The notes under the pieces were generated by a model that was not told where the DNA came from, did no database searches, and saw nothing but the letters and a program-made list of their open reading frames with translations. From Tethya wilhelma (lineage: Eukaryota; Porifera; Demospongiae; Tethyida; Tethyidae): a stretch of DNA of 64,000 nucleotides. Of this stretch, positions 1 to 10,193 are shown in pieces. The DNA lies in assembly GCA_964030475.1 (NCBI GenBank), contig CAXIPT010000012.1, positions 916,625 through 980,624 of the forward strand. Direction: 5' to 3'. The first letter of the stretch is position 1. Each line of letters begins with the position of its first letter. Made by a program: the position numbers and the translations under genes.

Positions 1-51
1 ATGCCATGTATTAATGCATGTATGTATCTATCTTTGATTGTTTTTATTCAG

Positions 52-1769
52 GAGTGCAATCAGTTTTTATCTGGAGATGCACTCAGATCCAAGACACGTT
101 ACAAAGCCCTTGACGAAACTGGTGTTATTGGCATAGTTTGTCGACATGAGTTCCCACTCAAGTTGTATTCAATGCGTCATGGAGAGAGGTATATTTGCAT
201 GTATAGTTAACCAATGGTGTTATGAAAACCCATTTTCTTCAGGATATCATACATTGTTTATGCCCTTGAACAATTACTGGACTTCACTTATGAGCAATAT
301 AGTGATGTGAGCCTACTGTATGATGTAGCTTGTACACTTGATCGTCATCTTCAGGTGGGTAATTTTGTATTCTTGCTGGCAGTAGTGATAATTTGTGTAA
401 TTTGTGTTTTAGAAACAGGGTAGAAATGATCTCCTTGGTTATTTTCACCTGCCTGTTCCAGTCTTCCACTCGTATGGTCACAAGGTTGATTGTCAGGTTA
501 TAAGATTAAAATTTAACACTTCTATAATACTAATAATTTTGTGTTCTGTTTAGTTCAAATACAGCCCAAGAAATGTTGATGGCTTTGGACTCACTGATGG
601 CGAAGTGGTTGAAGGGCTTTGGTCATACCTCAGGAGGTTTTGTAAAATGACTAAAGAAATGCGTCCATCGCACCGAATTGATGTACTAACTGATGCTCTG
701 TTGCATTATTGTCAGCAATCTATCAAACGCCTGGGTAAAATTAATATGAATTTGTGGGTCAGGAGTATATGGCTATCATTGTACTTATGCAATGTTCACA
801 ATTTTCAGGACAACTACCATTGAGAATGAGGAAAGCCCAGAAAATCCAGCAAAATTCCAGATATGAGCTTGAACAACTAATGGACAACTCTCCAGGTATT
901 CATGGAATATTGCATGTGCACTACATGTGTGTTGAAATCCCTAATGATTATACAGTACAATTTAGTCCATCGGACATCAGCCAGTGGTTCCAAGAAGAGT
1001 TGCACTGCTCCCAACAGTCTTGCCGTAAGTGATTACTGTGTCCTATTTGTGGTATATGTTTTACATGACATTGTGTATACATGTCTACAGAATCACAAGA
1101 CCTAGAAGACAGTTGGGAGACAAAGTACTTCTCTCTCCTTAAGATCTACTATGCAACATGGTATCATGTACAATCTTTGTCACGTATACATACTCAAAAT
1201 ACTTGAACAGGTGTATTGTGATGCATTTTAGTGATGAAGTCAGAAGCTGTACCACTAGCAGTTTGCAAGCAATTACTCAGAGACTTCACAGGTATTTATT
1301 ATTCACATACTAATCTATGTTGTCAAAGACAGAATTATATTCCCATCAAAGATTGGACACTGAGCTTAAAGTCATTGAAGACAAACAACAAATACAGAGG
1401 TGGCCAAAGGACTCGGATGTGTTCTGTGACTGGAATAAAGTGGAAGAAGAGAAGGAAAGAAACAAGATTGGTGAAAGTATTGAAGCGTGTGCTAGAGAGC
1501 GCTGGTTTCTTTTGCCAAATTTGCAGGTGTCTGTACATATTATGTACTCATAATTGATTGTGTGGCTTGCCGTAATTACTAATGTGTTTACTATGATATT
1601 CAATACATACAGATGGTCAGTACCTAGCATCACGTCTGTCCAAGTCTATTAATCATTGAAGCTAAAGCAGCTTATTGGGCAGTTCAATAATCTTACTGGT
1701 GAAAGAATCTCTTGGGCTGAAGCTACAGATCTGTCTTCTTCTCTACAGATGCGACAGGAGTGCCTTTGA
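52..1769 (+). pseudogene. KDZ-type transposase gene, multi-exon, 5' partial, 3' broken
   Basis: Ten exons can be chained with GT/AG borders and consistent phase: 52-188, 243-354, 413-496, 554-734, 809-895, 956-1024, 1091-1183, 1232-1291, 1333-1526 and 1621 onward. The peptide has the layout of Kyakuja-Dileera-Zisupton transposases: GVIGIVCRHEFPL, then GER, then LLYDVACTLDRHL, then the hallmark TDGEVVEGLWS followed by TKEMRPSHRIDVLTD. After that comes a helical, charged tail (exon 9 ends ARERWFLLPNLQ). The 5' end lies outside the window. The last exon is broken: TGA at 1657-1659 needs a frame change to continue, and TGA at 1767-1769 interrupts a reading frame that otherwise continues to about 1850. 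KDZ proteins are cut-and-paste transposases acting in the nucleus. The family call rests on motif recall. I am confident of the family and less sure whether the breaks are real or assembly errors. Confidence 0.8.
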
Positions 1770-2082
1770 CTGGATGTTTTGAATAGGAATGTTCAGAATT
1801 CGAAGCAGAGAGATGAGGTTTTGGGGGAACACCTTCAACAGGGAAGTGATACATGCATGCAAAATTTAGGAGATATGTGCTGTTACAAAACAACTAACAT
1901 TATTTTTGTGAGAGTAAAGGCAGTGTTATTTTGGTATTATGAGTGCATAGCTATAGTCACATCTTCTGGGATTCTCATAGTTACAGGAGGCCATATGCAT
2001 GGAAATCTCCCACATACTCTGTTATATACATCACTGCATGGATACTAGGTTAATAAAGCATACCAACAAACTTGATAGATGA

Positions 2083-2228
2083 TATGTTATTATAAATAAT
2101 TTCAAGATCAGCTTGGCACAGGTTTGAAGGATGACAGAGAGATATTCCAGGGGGCAAACCAATAACATGTTCTGGAAGGAGCAACTTATATGGAACTCTT
2201 GCCTGCGAGTCTCCAACAGCAAGAGCTG
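2083..2228 (-). CDS. Possible exon, GTF2I-repeat-like motif
   Basis: On the minus strand an acceptor-like TTTTCAG precedes an open stretch reading ARVPYKLLLPEHVIGLPPG, then ISLCHPSNLCQADLEIIYNN and ISSIKFV. The pattern VPY(K/R), LP(P/E)G(I/V), HPS and a final IKFV is reminiscent of the GTF2I-type repeat and of related repeats in multi-copy invertebrate proteins. No partner exon was found nearby, so this may be a displaced exon or a repeat-derived fragment. The similarity is from memory and weak. Confidence 0.25.
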
Positions 2229-2264
2229 AAAATGAACATATAATGCTCATGTGACAAGATACCT

Positions 2265-2267
2265 GAC

Positions 2268-2314
<47 letters not shown>
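2265..2314. repeat. (CA)n microsatellite
   Basis: About 50 bp of nearly pure CA dinucleotides with one CG and one TC interruption. A (CT)n tract follows at 2468-2494. Confidence 0.95.
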
Positions 2315-2315
<1 letters not shown>

Positions 2316-2636
2316 CACATGCACACACAGTATGGCCAAGTACCACACACTTAAGGGCATTCAACTAGTGTTCGCCATTGACCCCGGTGACCCCTAGCAC
2401 CACCCATCCAGTAACTAGCAATTAGCCTATAGAAACTTGCTAGGCAATGGCAGACAAACACACATTCCCTCTCTCTCTCTCTCTCTCTCTCTCTACATGT
2501 ACTTACAATATTTTGCATTAAGCTGCTGTTGGAATAGAGCCCTTAATTCCTTCCGGCTGGATGGTTCAGGAGGCACAGGTGTTACGGCTGAGAGATATAA
2601 GGTATCATTAAGTAAATCTTCACAAACANGAACTTG

Positions 2637-2794
2637 TACCGTAGTTTTTGTGTTGAAAATATTTTGAATGCTAAATTTTTGTGTTTAATTTTGTACTTAT
2701 GGTAGCGATGCAATAATTATGTTCAATTTGGTAATGGGTCGTCAAAATTAATTTTCGCACACAGTGACGCATACGAAAAATTCCCCGAATTGTA
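2637..2794. mobile_element. CCGTA-type MITE, copy 1
   Basis: Starts TACCGTAGTTTTTG and ends with a diverged inverse, CGAATTGTA. It is homologous to 47395-47574: both carry TTGAAAATATTT, TTTTGTACTTAT or TTTTCGTACTTAT, GGTAATGGGTC, and TTTTTGCACACAG or TTTTCGCACACAG. It has no coding capacity. TA target and CCGTA ends match the pogo-like element at 41933-44254. Confidence 0.55.
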
Positions 2795-3436
2795 CTTACA
2801 TACAATCACTCAAAACAACAGCAGCAACTGATATACTGTACGTATACTATAGTTTGTTCTTATCGAACCAATAGACCATGTTTTATAAACAGTAGTATAA
2901 TATATAATAGTCCATATTAAAACTATTCAATGAATAAAAATTCACTATAAGTAGCTATGCTCATCACTTTTTTCTATGTAGAAATGACTAGAATTCAGAC
3001 TAGATATTACTTTTGTTAATCTCCTCAACAAGATAGACAATAATATACAAATTGTAAAAGCATATACTGCAGGAATTACACGGCAGAAGGGGGGTGAGCC
3101 TCGGGCAAATTGTATTACAATTCAATCTGTTGATGTGTTTCTTATTTGCACATCATTACAGGTGTGGTGTTGTGATAAGGAAGCTAAACAGTCTCCTATA
3201 GTCACAAGTACAATGAGGTGTGACTGTATGGTTTCAGTGGCCTACTATGTATGTTCTCAGCTATCCCAAACAGTCACATGCAGTCTACACTAAGCCCTCA
3301 TTTTTACATCACTTTGGAATGCAATTAGTTTAACCACATGTTGTAACCACAGTACACGTGTTATTACGTGTACTAGACATGCCTACGTACACGCGCGTTC
3401 AATAAGTACTGTACTAGTTACCACGTGCAATAACTT

Positions 3437-4193
3437 TGACGTTGTCCTAGTGTGGGATGTCCCCCCTCATATTGTCCCCCCGGACATTATTCACTAGAGA
3501 ATTTTGTCCCCCCGGACATTATTCACTAGTGAATTTTGTCCCCCCGGACATTATTCAGTGAATTTTGTCCCCCCGGACATTATTCACTAGTGAATATTGT
3601 CCCCCCTCAGTGAATAATGTCCTCTCCTTCCAAATGATGCCAAATAATGGCAATGGTGAGATAACAGTATTTTTCAAGGGGGGACAAAATTCACTAGTGA
3701 ATTTTGTCCCCCCTCCCAAACTCTTCCACACAAACCGCATGCAGCTTAGCCGCATTCTATAGGCTCAGCTTAGTCAGCTACGCAGCTAGGAAGGCCTGAA
3801 ACTCGGACCAGGTCCAAATTACCTGCAGCATGACATTGTAATAGTGTGTAGGCTATAAGCTTCAGTACTACCTGCCCTCCCTTCAAACGTTAACTTCAAA
3901 GTTTAAAATGTTAGCCCGGCGGGCTAGCTCATAAAATTAATAGTTGCTGCACAATAAGCGGGAGGGGCTAAGATTGCCACACGTTCTTAGTAGGGTGCAT
4001 GGTGCACAGCGCTGCAGCGGCTGCTGGCTAAAAACGCTGGCAAGAGTGTTGAGACTGTTTTATCTATGCCAGAGCTCTTTAGTATACTTTTGGAAGGGGG
4101 GACATTATTCACTAAGGGGGACAATATTCACTAGTGAATAATGTCCGGGGGGACAAAATTCACGGGGGGACATTATTCACTGCGACAACGTCA
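3437..4193. mobile_element. Inverted-repeat element with palindromic subterminal repeats
   Basis: The ends are inverted copies: TGACGTTGTCCTAGTG on the left, ACTGCGACAACGTCA on the right. Inside both ends are head-to-head repeats of GGGGGGACA followed by TTATTCACTAGTGAAT, with CACTAGTG as the palindromic centre: about five units at 3467-3615, one at 3678-3712 and four at 4096-4180. The centre (3720-4080) is unrelated single-copy-like DNA. The short open frames seen here are only translations of the repeat. Clustered subterminal repeats are typical of transposase binding sites. No clear target duplication was found, so the superfamily is open. Confidence 0.65.
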
Positions 4194-4930
4194 CAAGCCT
4201 TTCCAGACTGGTCTTCTGAAGGATTTGCTACATTTAGAGCAAGGATTTTGCTCTACCAGCAGGTCTTGTCCCTGGATATTGCTACTATATTGACAAGCAG
4301 GAAATACAGAACATGTGACCAGGAAATGAACTCTCAAGGACGTTTGGCATCAAGTTGCCCAAAGAGCTGAAGTTGACAAAGAAAGCAACCCGCCAGGCAG
4401 GTGGCCTGTTCCAAGGCCCATAGTTACTCAGCAGAAGAAAGTAAAAGAGCGCCTATAGTTTCAGTGATAGTAGTAAGAGCTAAACTAATAATTTAGTAGA
4501 CTTTTTCTGTTTTGAGCTATGTTTTTTGTGTATAAAATGTGTGGTGAAATAATACTATTTTTGGCGATGTTTGCTTCAATATGTATTAAATATAACCAGT
4601 TGTATGACAATGATTTATAGTGTGAATAGTAGTTCTATCCTTTGCAACTCTCCCTGCAAAGACTCAGGGCTCAGCTCCGTTTGGCATCAGCTTGCCCAGT
4701 GAGCCAAACATTCGAGGTCCACTCAACATCACTCATACATTGACGCTGATTTTGACACTGTTTAGGCTCCTAGGTAGAGTTTAACAGCGTTTATATCTTC
4801 TTTAACATTCTAACAAACAAAGTACCAAGCTAGAACCAGTAAAAACTTTCTGTCTGAGAACTGAGAAAGTAAAACTTACCATGGGTCAAACGTGGCAAAT
4901 TTCTCTTCGTTCTTATGTACATGTACTGTA

Positions 4931-5893
4931 AGGTAAAACGGGGTAATTTGGGACACTCTTTCGGTCTTCGAATTTATGTCTAGTTTTATTTCGAAAGTAG
5001 TAGACTTATCTGGAAACTAACACTGCAGAACTAAACTATAATGTATCTAGTTTTAGAAATGCAAACCTGAAGTTGCTGGGCCTAGTACTTTGTGTGCAGT
5101 GAGCAGTTTAACTAACCGCTCTCTAATTTAGCGAAATAATGAGCGTCCAGGGTAATTTGGGACGCATGCCATTTGTCAGGAGTTGAGTGATTCAAAGCAG
5201 TGAAAACGAAGAATCAGGCACTTCAGACTCCCTTCAGTTTACCTGGACTGAAAGTCGAGCTTGAAACAAATTCATTTTCGTCATGTGGCCAAGTTTATTG
5301 GAAGTATACAGAAATTAATAGAAAAATATTATTAAAAGTGCTGTGTATGTGATTCTATTTTTATAATTTTGGTCATTTAGTACCAGAATATGTGTAAGAA
5401 GATGAAATTAAGCTATAGATGTATGTATGAAGAGATTGTAGAGCTGTATCACACGGTGGAGAGGAATAATAGCTGATTCTCCCTAACAGCCCCGCCCACT
5501 TTCTTTGGATGTGCTCGCTTTTGACGCTGCTAACTCTTTGTGTGCAGTAGCTATGAACATAAATTTGTGATATCAGGTAGAGAAGATAATGTATTATATG
5601 TAGAAACTCTTTTGGTCGAATGCTTAGTAGTTTTCTGTCCTAAAAATTAAACATTGTAATGTTTTTTATCAGCAAACGGTCAATTTCACGTAAGACGTAT
5701 CCAGGAAAAACAACTGTTTAACTACGAAGCAGAGTTGCAACCAATGTGAGTCTTTGGTATATTGTAGCCAGGTTGTGTCCCTATAAATGTGATACCAAAC
5801 CATCCTGGTAGCTTTCCTTGTTTTCAGCCAGGAGGAGGTACAACCCGGAAGTGTCCCAAATTACCCCGCGTCCCGAATTACCCCGTTTTACCT
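4931..5893. mobile_element. TA-flanked non-autonomous DNA transposon with 24-bp TIRs
   Basis: Left end AGGTAAAACGGGGTAATTTG followed by GGAC. The right end is its inverse, GTCCCGAATTACCCCGTTTT followed by ACCT, with TA on both sides (4929-4930, 5894-5895). The terminal motif recurs internally: GGGTAATTTGGGAC near 5152 (direct) and GTCCCAAATTACCCC near 5854 (inverse), so each end carries a second copy. No open frame of transposase size lies inside. TA duplication fits the Tc1/mariner-pogo group. Confidence 0.75.
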
Positions 5894-5988
5894 TACTATA
5901 CTAAAACCGCAAACCGGAAGTAGGTGATGTAAAAACGAGGGCTTAGCGTAGACTGATGAGTGTATATGTGGTTTCCTAGTTGATCANT

Positions 5989-7063
5989 ATTCCCAGTACG
6001 GTAGTACTGGGTACACAGGAATGGCACGGATGGCCCATTAGCGCAATACAAATATTCACGCGAATAACTCTGCAAAAACTGAGCGCTTAGCAGTAAAAGG
6101 CTTCTATAGCTACTATTTAGCTCTTTCTCTTTCTAATGAGCCAAAAAATAAGGCCTAAAAACATCCATGCCAAACCTCCAATTTTCTCTATCTTCTTCTT
6201 CTTCTTCTTCTTCTTCTTCTTCTTCTTCTTCTTCTTTTTCTATCTTGGCTCAATTTTTCTCAGAGACTAGAAGCTGATTCTTGAACGAACGAACTTGGTT
6301 TCTTCCGGTACTTGCCATCGGTTTTTAGCGCCTCTTATTGAGTAGCTAGATACAAGGTGAAAAGCGCCTCCTCCATATGGCTGCCATTAATTTCTACACT
6401 CATGCACAATTCATTAGCTTCTAGAAAATTCGAATTGACGACAATTTTCACAGACAAAAGTGTGCATTATTTGGAATTAAATGCACTGAAGTTGCCTGGA
6501 ACTATTTGTGATACCTGGTTGCTCTTCTTAGGAGATGAATTAGGACTTTGATTATCATAACATATAGAAAAATTATGATACAGCTCCTGCCTCCAAATGA
6601 CGAGATGTGTGTTTCACTTTAGTATCAAGCAGGCTACACAACTAGTATGACTTCAAGCATTATCTATGCTTCAAGTACCAGCTCAGCAGCTTGCCGCTGG
6701 CTCAGTAGTCTGGCTTGCCAGACTACTAGCTCATGCAGTAGCTAGCTACACACACCAACTCAAATGTAATTTGTAGAATTATGGAAAAATGAGAACAAAC
6801 AAGTATAAAAAACATTGGAAATGTAATGAGACACAGGAATGGCTAAATCGTAAAAAGAACGCAAACAAGATGGAATGGCTGTTAGAGTGTGTAAGGAATT
6901 CTTCCTGTGGGCAAAATGAGAGACTCAATAAGGAGATTGTTAAATGCAGCCCATACAGGAAGAATTCTTTACACACTTAACAGCCGGTCCATCTTGTTTG
7001 TGTTCTTTTTATGATTTAGCCATTCCTGTGTCTCATTACATTTCCAATGTTTTTTTTACTTGT
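5989..7063 (+). mobile_element. Family A element, full copy 1
   Basis: Starts TTCCCAGTACGG after TA and is preceded by a single N at 5987. The left end folds as an 8-bp hairpin (CCCAGTAC, loop GGTA, GTACTGGG), then ACACAGGAATGGC. An internal (TTC)n tract lies at 6191-6236. The right part is a long foldback: arm 6799-6911 is the imperfect inverse of 6951-7062 and also contains ACACAGGAATGGC. The short open frames here are shadows. The same left part, spacer and foldback recur together in other copies, so this is treated as one ~1.05 kb non-autonomous element. Confidence 0.8.
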
Positions 7064-7478
7064 TAACTTACATTTAGAGACTCCACTTCTTCTATTTAGT
7101 TGATTCAAGCCTGGATCAAACTCTTAACTAACTAGCATATACAGTGACTGAGAGGCTTGGGATCACCATGCAGAGCAAGGTCAGTTCAAGAAATGCTGAG
7201 TGTTTTACTCTTGTGAAGAGTACTTTACATTTAGAAACTCCACTTCTCTATACTATTGAGTTGTTTCAAGCCTGGATCAAGTAAAGTATGCAGACATAAG
7301 TTTCTTTGCCTATCTATAGAAAGCTATACTAGCCTTTTATTATTATTTTTATTATTATTATTATGTCATTTACATGCCACAGTAGGCACAACAAAATAAT
7401 AAAGAAAATAAAAAATAAAAAAGCTCAGGTAAAGAAAAAGAATTAACAAAACACAGTTTACAAATCAGCTGCACAAAC

Positions 7479-7790
7479 CTACAAATTGCTAACATCCAGC
7501 TTAGTGCGAGCTCGTTTGCGGCGAGTTCTGTATGCAATGGGAGTCCAATAAGACTCCTGAGCAGTCTCTATCTCAAAACCTGGAATGTTATCAGTAGGCT
7601 GATAGCAAATAGACAAACATTCTTCTGGATCCACAAGCCCAACATTAGGCGCATCAGTGTCAGCTCTAGGACGAATAGCATTCCGAGATATTGTAATGGG
7701 AGTCCATTTCTTCGCAGAGTCAGTGGTCACACAGATACCAGGGGTGTTGTTGCGTTCAAGATAGTTATGACTATATCTATGTATACAAGA
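7479..7790 (-). CDS. Unrecognised C-terminal reading frame
   Basis: A minus-strand frame open from about 7790 to a TAG at 7479. It includes ERNNTPGICVTTDSAKKW, TPITISRNAIRPRAD, NVGLVDPEECLSICY and an Arg/Lys-rich end (RTRRKRARTKL) that could be a nuclear localisation signal. WTPI occurs twice, about 55 residues apart. I do not recognise the family. A-rich DNA follows the stop. It could be the last exon of a transposon gene, but no partner exon was found. Confidence 0.35.
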   Translation of the reverse strand, partial: SCIHRYSHNYLERNNTPGICVTTDSAKKWTPITISRNAIRPRADTDAPNVGLVDPEECLSICYQPTDNIPGFEIETAQESYWTPIAYRTRRKRARTKLDVSNL

Positions 7791-8066
7791 AGTTCTTCTT
7801 GGTCAGCATGATGAAGGACTTAGTAGGAGCTTAATATGCTATAACTTTCTAACTATTATAGTGACAGTTATATACATTATGTATTGTGTCACATAAAAAT
7901 TTCACATATAGATCCTAGACCTCCTTCACCTTAATATTCTATTGCCATTCACATCCGTGCCAGCTGCATATACTGATTGTATCAAAACATTTGTTGTTCA
8001 TGTATCACGACATGCAAACAGACTGCATGCCTATATTATATAATTATGTTGTTGTAGTTGCACATN

Positions 8067-8167
8067 AACTTACAATTGGAGCATGAGAATGCTCTAATAC
8101 TTGAAATATAGCTTCTTAGTTGACCAATGTACAAAATAAAAAAATAAAAACAAAAAAATGCCCAATT
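8067..8167. repeat. Copy of the right terminus of the Ras-carrying transposon
   Basis: About 100 bp, from AACTTACAATTGGAG to ATGCCCAATT, is nearly identical to 21451-21557, the right subterminal region of the TTAA element at 17821-21563. The copy starts directly after a single N (8066) and lacks the last few bases (CCTCCC) and TTAA. It therefore shows that the sequence is repeated, but it is not itself a complete end. Confidence 0.7.
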
Positions 8168-8799
8168 AATTTCAAACAAAAAACAGTCAATTCTTCATGA
8201 ACTAAACACTTCTAGTAGAAAGAAATCCCTTAGAGATCATCAGAAGACGGCCTACAGTGCTGCAGAATTGCTGGGCTATCTGAATGAATGTTGTGTACAT
8301 TGTGTATTATAAGTTTACAATGAAATTTGTGTGAGATAGAAGCTAAGCGCTTATGATTCAATGGGTAGTAAGTGTTAGCTAGACTATTTTCTACAGTTAG
8401 AATAGGTATAGATACATGCATTTACTATTGGGCGCTTATTTCTGTACCATTTATAGCCTAGTTACTCTAGTTACAGCCCACCCGCTACATTATTCTACTT
8501 AGTAGACTAACTTACCTCGTTGGTGAGTCCTCCTGGAAGGCTCTCTGGTCTTCTGTGTCTTTGAAAAAGCTCCAAAAGTAAGTTTTAGATAGCGCTTCGA
8601 CTTACTTCATGCATATTCTGATACTACATGAAAATTGTACAAAAACATAAATTGTTTGTAACACGGATAGTATACGGAGTTCGTGTACTTCCACTTAGCA
8701 ACGTATTCGATCATGTTTTTAGCGAGGAATGAACGGTTGGTATATTTAAGCTCATATCTCCAAAACTATAGCTTCAAATTTGGAATATAGCTAGCTGCA
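8168..8799. other. Stretch with no supported gene
   Basis: AT-rich sequence with short frames only. I see no inverted-repeat element, RNA gene or convincing exon. Confidence 0.5.
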
Positions 8800-9010
8800 A
8801 TGACGAAGATTACTCTGCAATTGCTAACTCAAAATTTGCAGAAAGTACTACCTGGTCGGTTTTCGCAAATTTGGTCACATACGTCATCATGCCACACAGC
8901 AGCGTATACTCCCAGCAAAGATCAACTTACTGATCCAAGAGCAGTTGAGAGTTTGATGCAGCATTTGAAAGCGACATACATATTTCGTAATGCAGAAGAC
9001 TTTTGCAGGG
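8800..9010 (+). CDS. Single exon of an unrecognised transposase-like family
   Basis: Open from an ATG at 8800 to a GT donor (GGGTAAGA) near 9010. The peptide ends LMQHLKATYIFRNAEDFCR. The same pattern, LLNTLKQTYIYKYAEDFCR followed by a GT donor, occurs at 34527-34583 and is continued there by further exons. The next exon is absent here because a MITE and a gypsy fragment follow directly. The N-terminus looks like a mitochondrial presequence, but the shared module argues for a multi-copy, mobile-element-derived gene fragment. Confidence 0.45.
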
Positions 9011-9024
9011 TAAGATCTTGACTA

Positions 9025-9241
9025 CCGTATAGCCGGAAATATTGACGGTCAAAAAATTTGATGGTTTGCTCCGCAGAACATAAAATAAAAATATTGACGA
9101 ATTTAAATTTGACAATTTGCGTGTGCGCATAATATATTCATATACGGCACCCAAAATATTGGCAGATTTAAATTTGACGATTTGGACTTTGACTGTCAAA
9201 CCATCAAATTAAAATCCCCGTCAATATTTTAGGCTATACGG
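9025..9241. mobile_element. CCGTA-type MITE with ~25-bp TIRs
   Basis: Left end CCGTATAGCCGGAAATATTG; the right end is the inverse of CCGTATAGCCTAAAATATTG. TA flanks both ends (9023-9024, 9242-9243). The interior is mostly repeats of AAATTTGACGATTTG in both orientations. It has no coding capacity. It sits between a transposase-like exon and a gypsy gag fragment. Confidence 0.85.
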
Positions 9242-9244
9242 TAT

Positions 9245-9592
9245 ATGGTCAATCCTGTCACAATTTCCAAGGATATAGAGAGCTTCATCAGTACCTTTGA
9301 GAGGATCACTACCCAGCAGGAGTGGCTTAAGGAGTTGTGGGCTACACAGTTGGCTGGTTTATTGACAGGAAAGGCGAAGGCAGCCTATACGTCCCTTGGC
9401 GCAGAGGAAGTAGGGGAGTATGACAAGGTGAAGCAGGCCATCTTCCAGAGGTATGAGGAAAATGAGGAGACGCATCGGCGACGATTCCGCCAGGACCGGA
9501 AGAGGGATGGTGAATCATATGTGGGCTGGTCTGGTCGCCTCCAGGATCACTTCGACAGATGGACGAAGGACGCGACTCCTTTGGAGGCCTAG
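9245..9592 (+). pseudogene. gag: Ty3/gypsy gag, N-terminal part
   Basis: Open frame of 115 residues with a gag capsid/SCAN-like helical pattern: FISTFERITTQQEWLKELWA, TGKAKAAYTSL, YDKVKQAIFQRYEENEETHR and FRQDRKRDGESYVGW. Gag forms the particle shell that packages the element RNA. The frame ends artificially where the following ~200 bp are inverted, and the 5' part of the gene and the LTR are missing because a MITE lies directly upstream. No signal for expression is visible. Confidence 0.75.
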
Positions 9593-9985
9593 TACTTGCC
9601 CCCTGCACCTTGCCAGTTGGAGCTCTCCTAGTCCTTGACCCGTCATCTGGGAATTCCTTGCAATTGCATAGTCATCTACTAGTTTCGCTGCATGCTTCAG
9701 TGTTTCTGGTTTTCTCTCCCTGACCCACACAGCCAGCTGTTCCGGCACCCTCGGGTAAATGGCAGGAGTAACTATGACTCTCTTAGGTAGCCCATAGATA
9801 ATTATCTATGGGTAGCCAAATGCCTTGTCATCTAATTAGTGACACGCATGAATGGATTAACGAGATTCCCTACTCCTCACATGGAGAGGACAAGGACCAA
9901 CCTAAGAGTAAGAGGGGAGAAGCAGTGCTATCATTGCAGAGAGTGGGGGCACTTGATGTTCAACTGTCCCAATAGGAAGGAAGCC
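9571..9985. repeat. Duplicated, internally inverted gypsy gag segment (copy 1)
   Basis: Almost identical to 27977-28391. Between about 9593 and 9800 the coding strand is minus (PEQLAVWVRERKPETLKHAA, then KLVDDYAIAR, the next helices of gag). Flanking gag is on the plus strand: before it the N-terminal domain, after it a CCHC zinc knuckle, CYHCREWGHLMFNC. So a piece of gag is inverted in place, and both copies share this. The inverted piece borders a short palindrome, TAGCCCATAGATAATTATCT. Copy 1 ends at a single N (9986). Confidence 0.8.
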
Positions 9986-10042
9986 NAACAGCACTCTTAA
10001 CAAGAGTGAAACACTCAGGATAACTTGAACTGACCTTGACTG

Positions 10043-10193
10043 AGACTCTGGTGATCCCATGCCTCTCAGTCACTGCAGAGTTTTTAAGTTCCTTTCAGTT
10101 AAGACACACAAGGCACGCGACTCTGGTGATCCCATGCCTCTCAGTCACTGCAGAGTTTCAAGTTCCTTTCAGTTAAGACACACAAGGCACGCG
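10043..10193. repeat. Tandem duplication of a ~76-bp unit
   Basis: Two head-to-tail units (10043-10118 and 10119-10193) start GACTCTGGTGATCCCATGCC and end AAGACACACAAGGCACGCG, with only a 1-2 bp difference. Part of the unit, in inverse orientation and diverged, appears near 7145-7175. Confidence 0.85.

Noticed and set aside
3555..3762. Small frames on both strands around GGGGGGACA repeats
   Set aside because: They are translations of the palindromic repeat, identical in kind at 3944-4370.
5989..6520. Helitron assignment for family A because of its terminal hairpin
   Set aside because: The flanks are almost always TA and the other end is a long foldback; no TC...CTRR ends or A/T insertion were seen.
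8800..9010. Mitochondrial presequence and nuclear-encoded mitochondrial enzyme
   Set aside because: The basic amphipathic start is suggestive, but the C-terminal motif recurs in a decayed multi-copy gene at 34128-34998.
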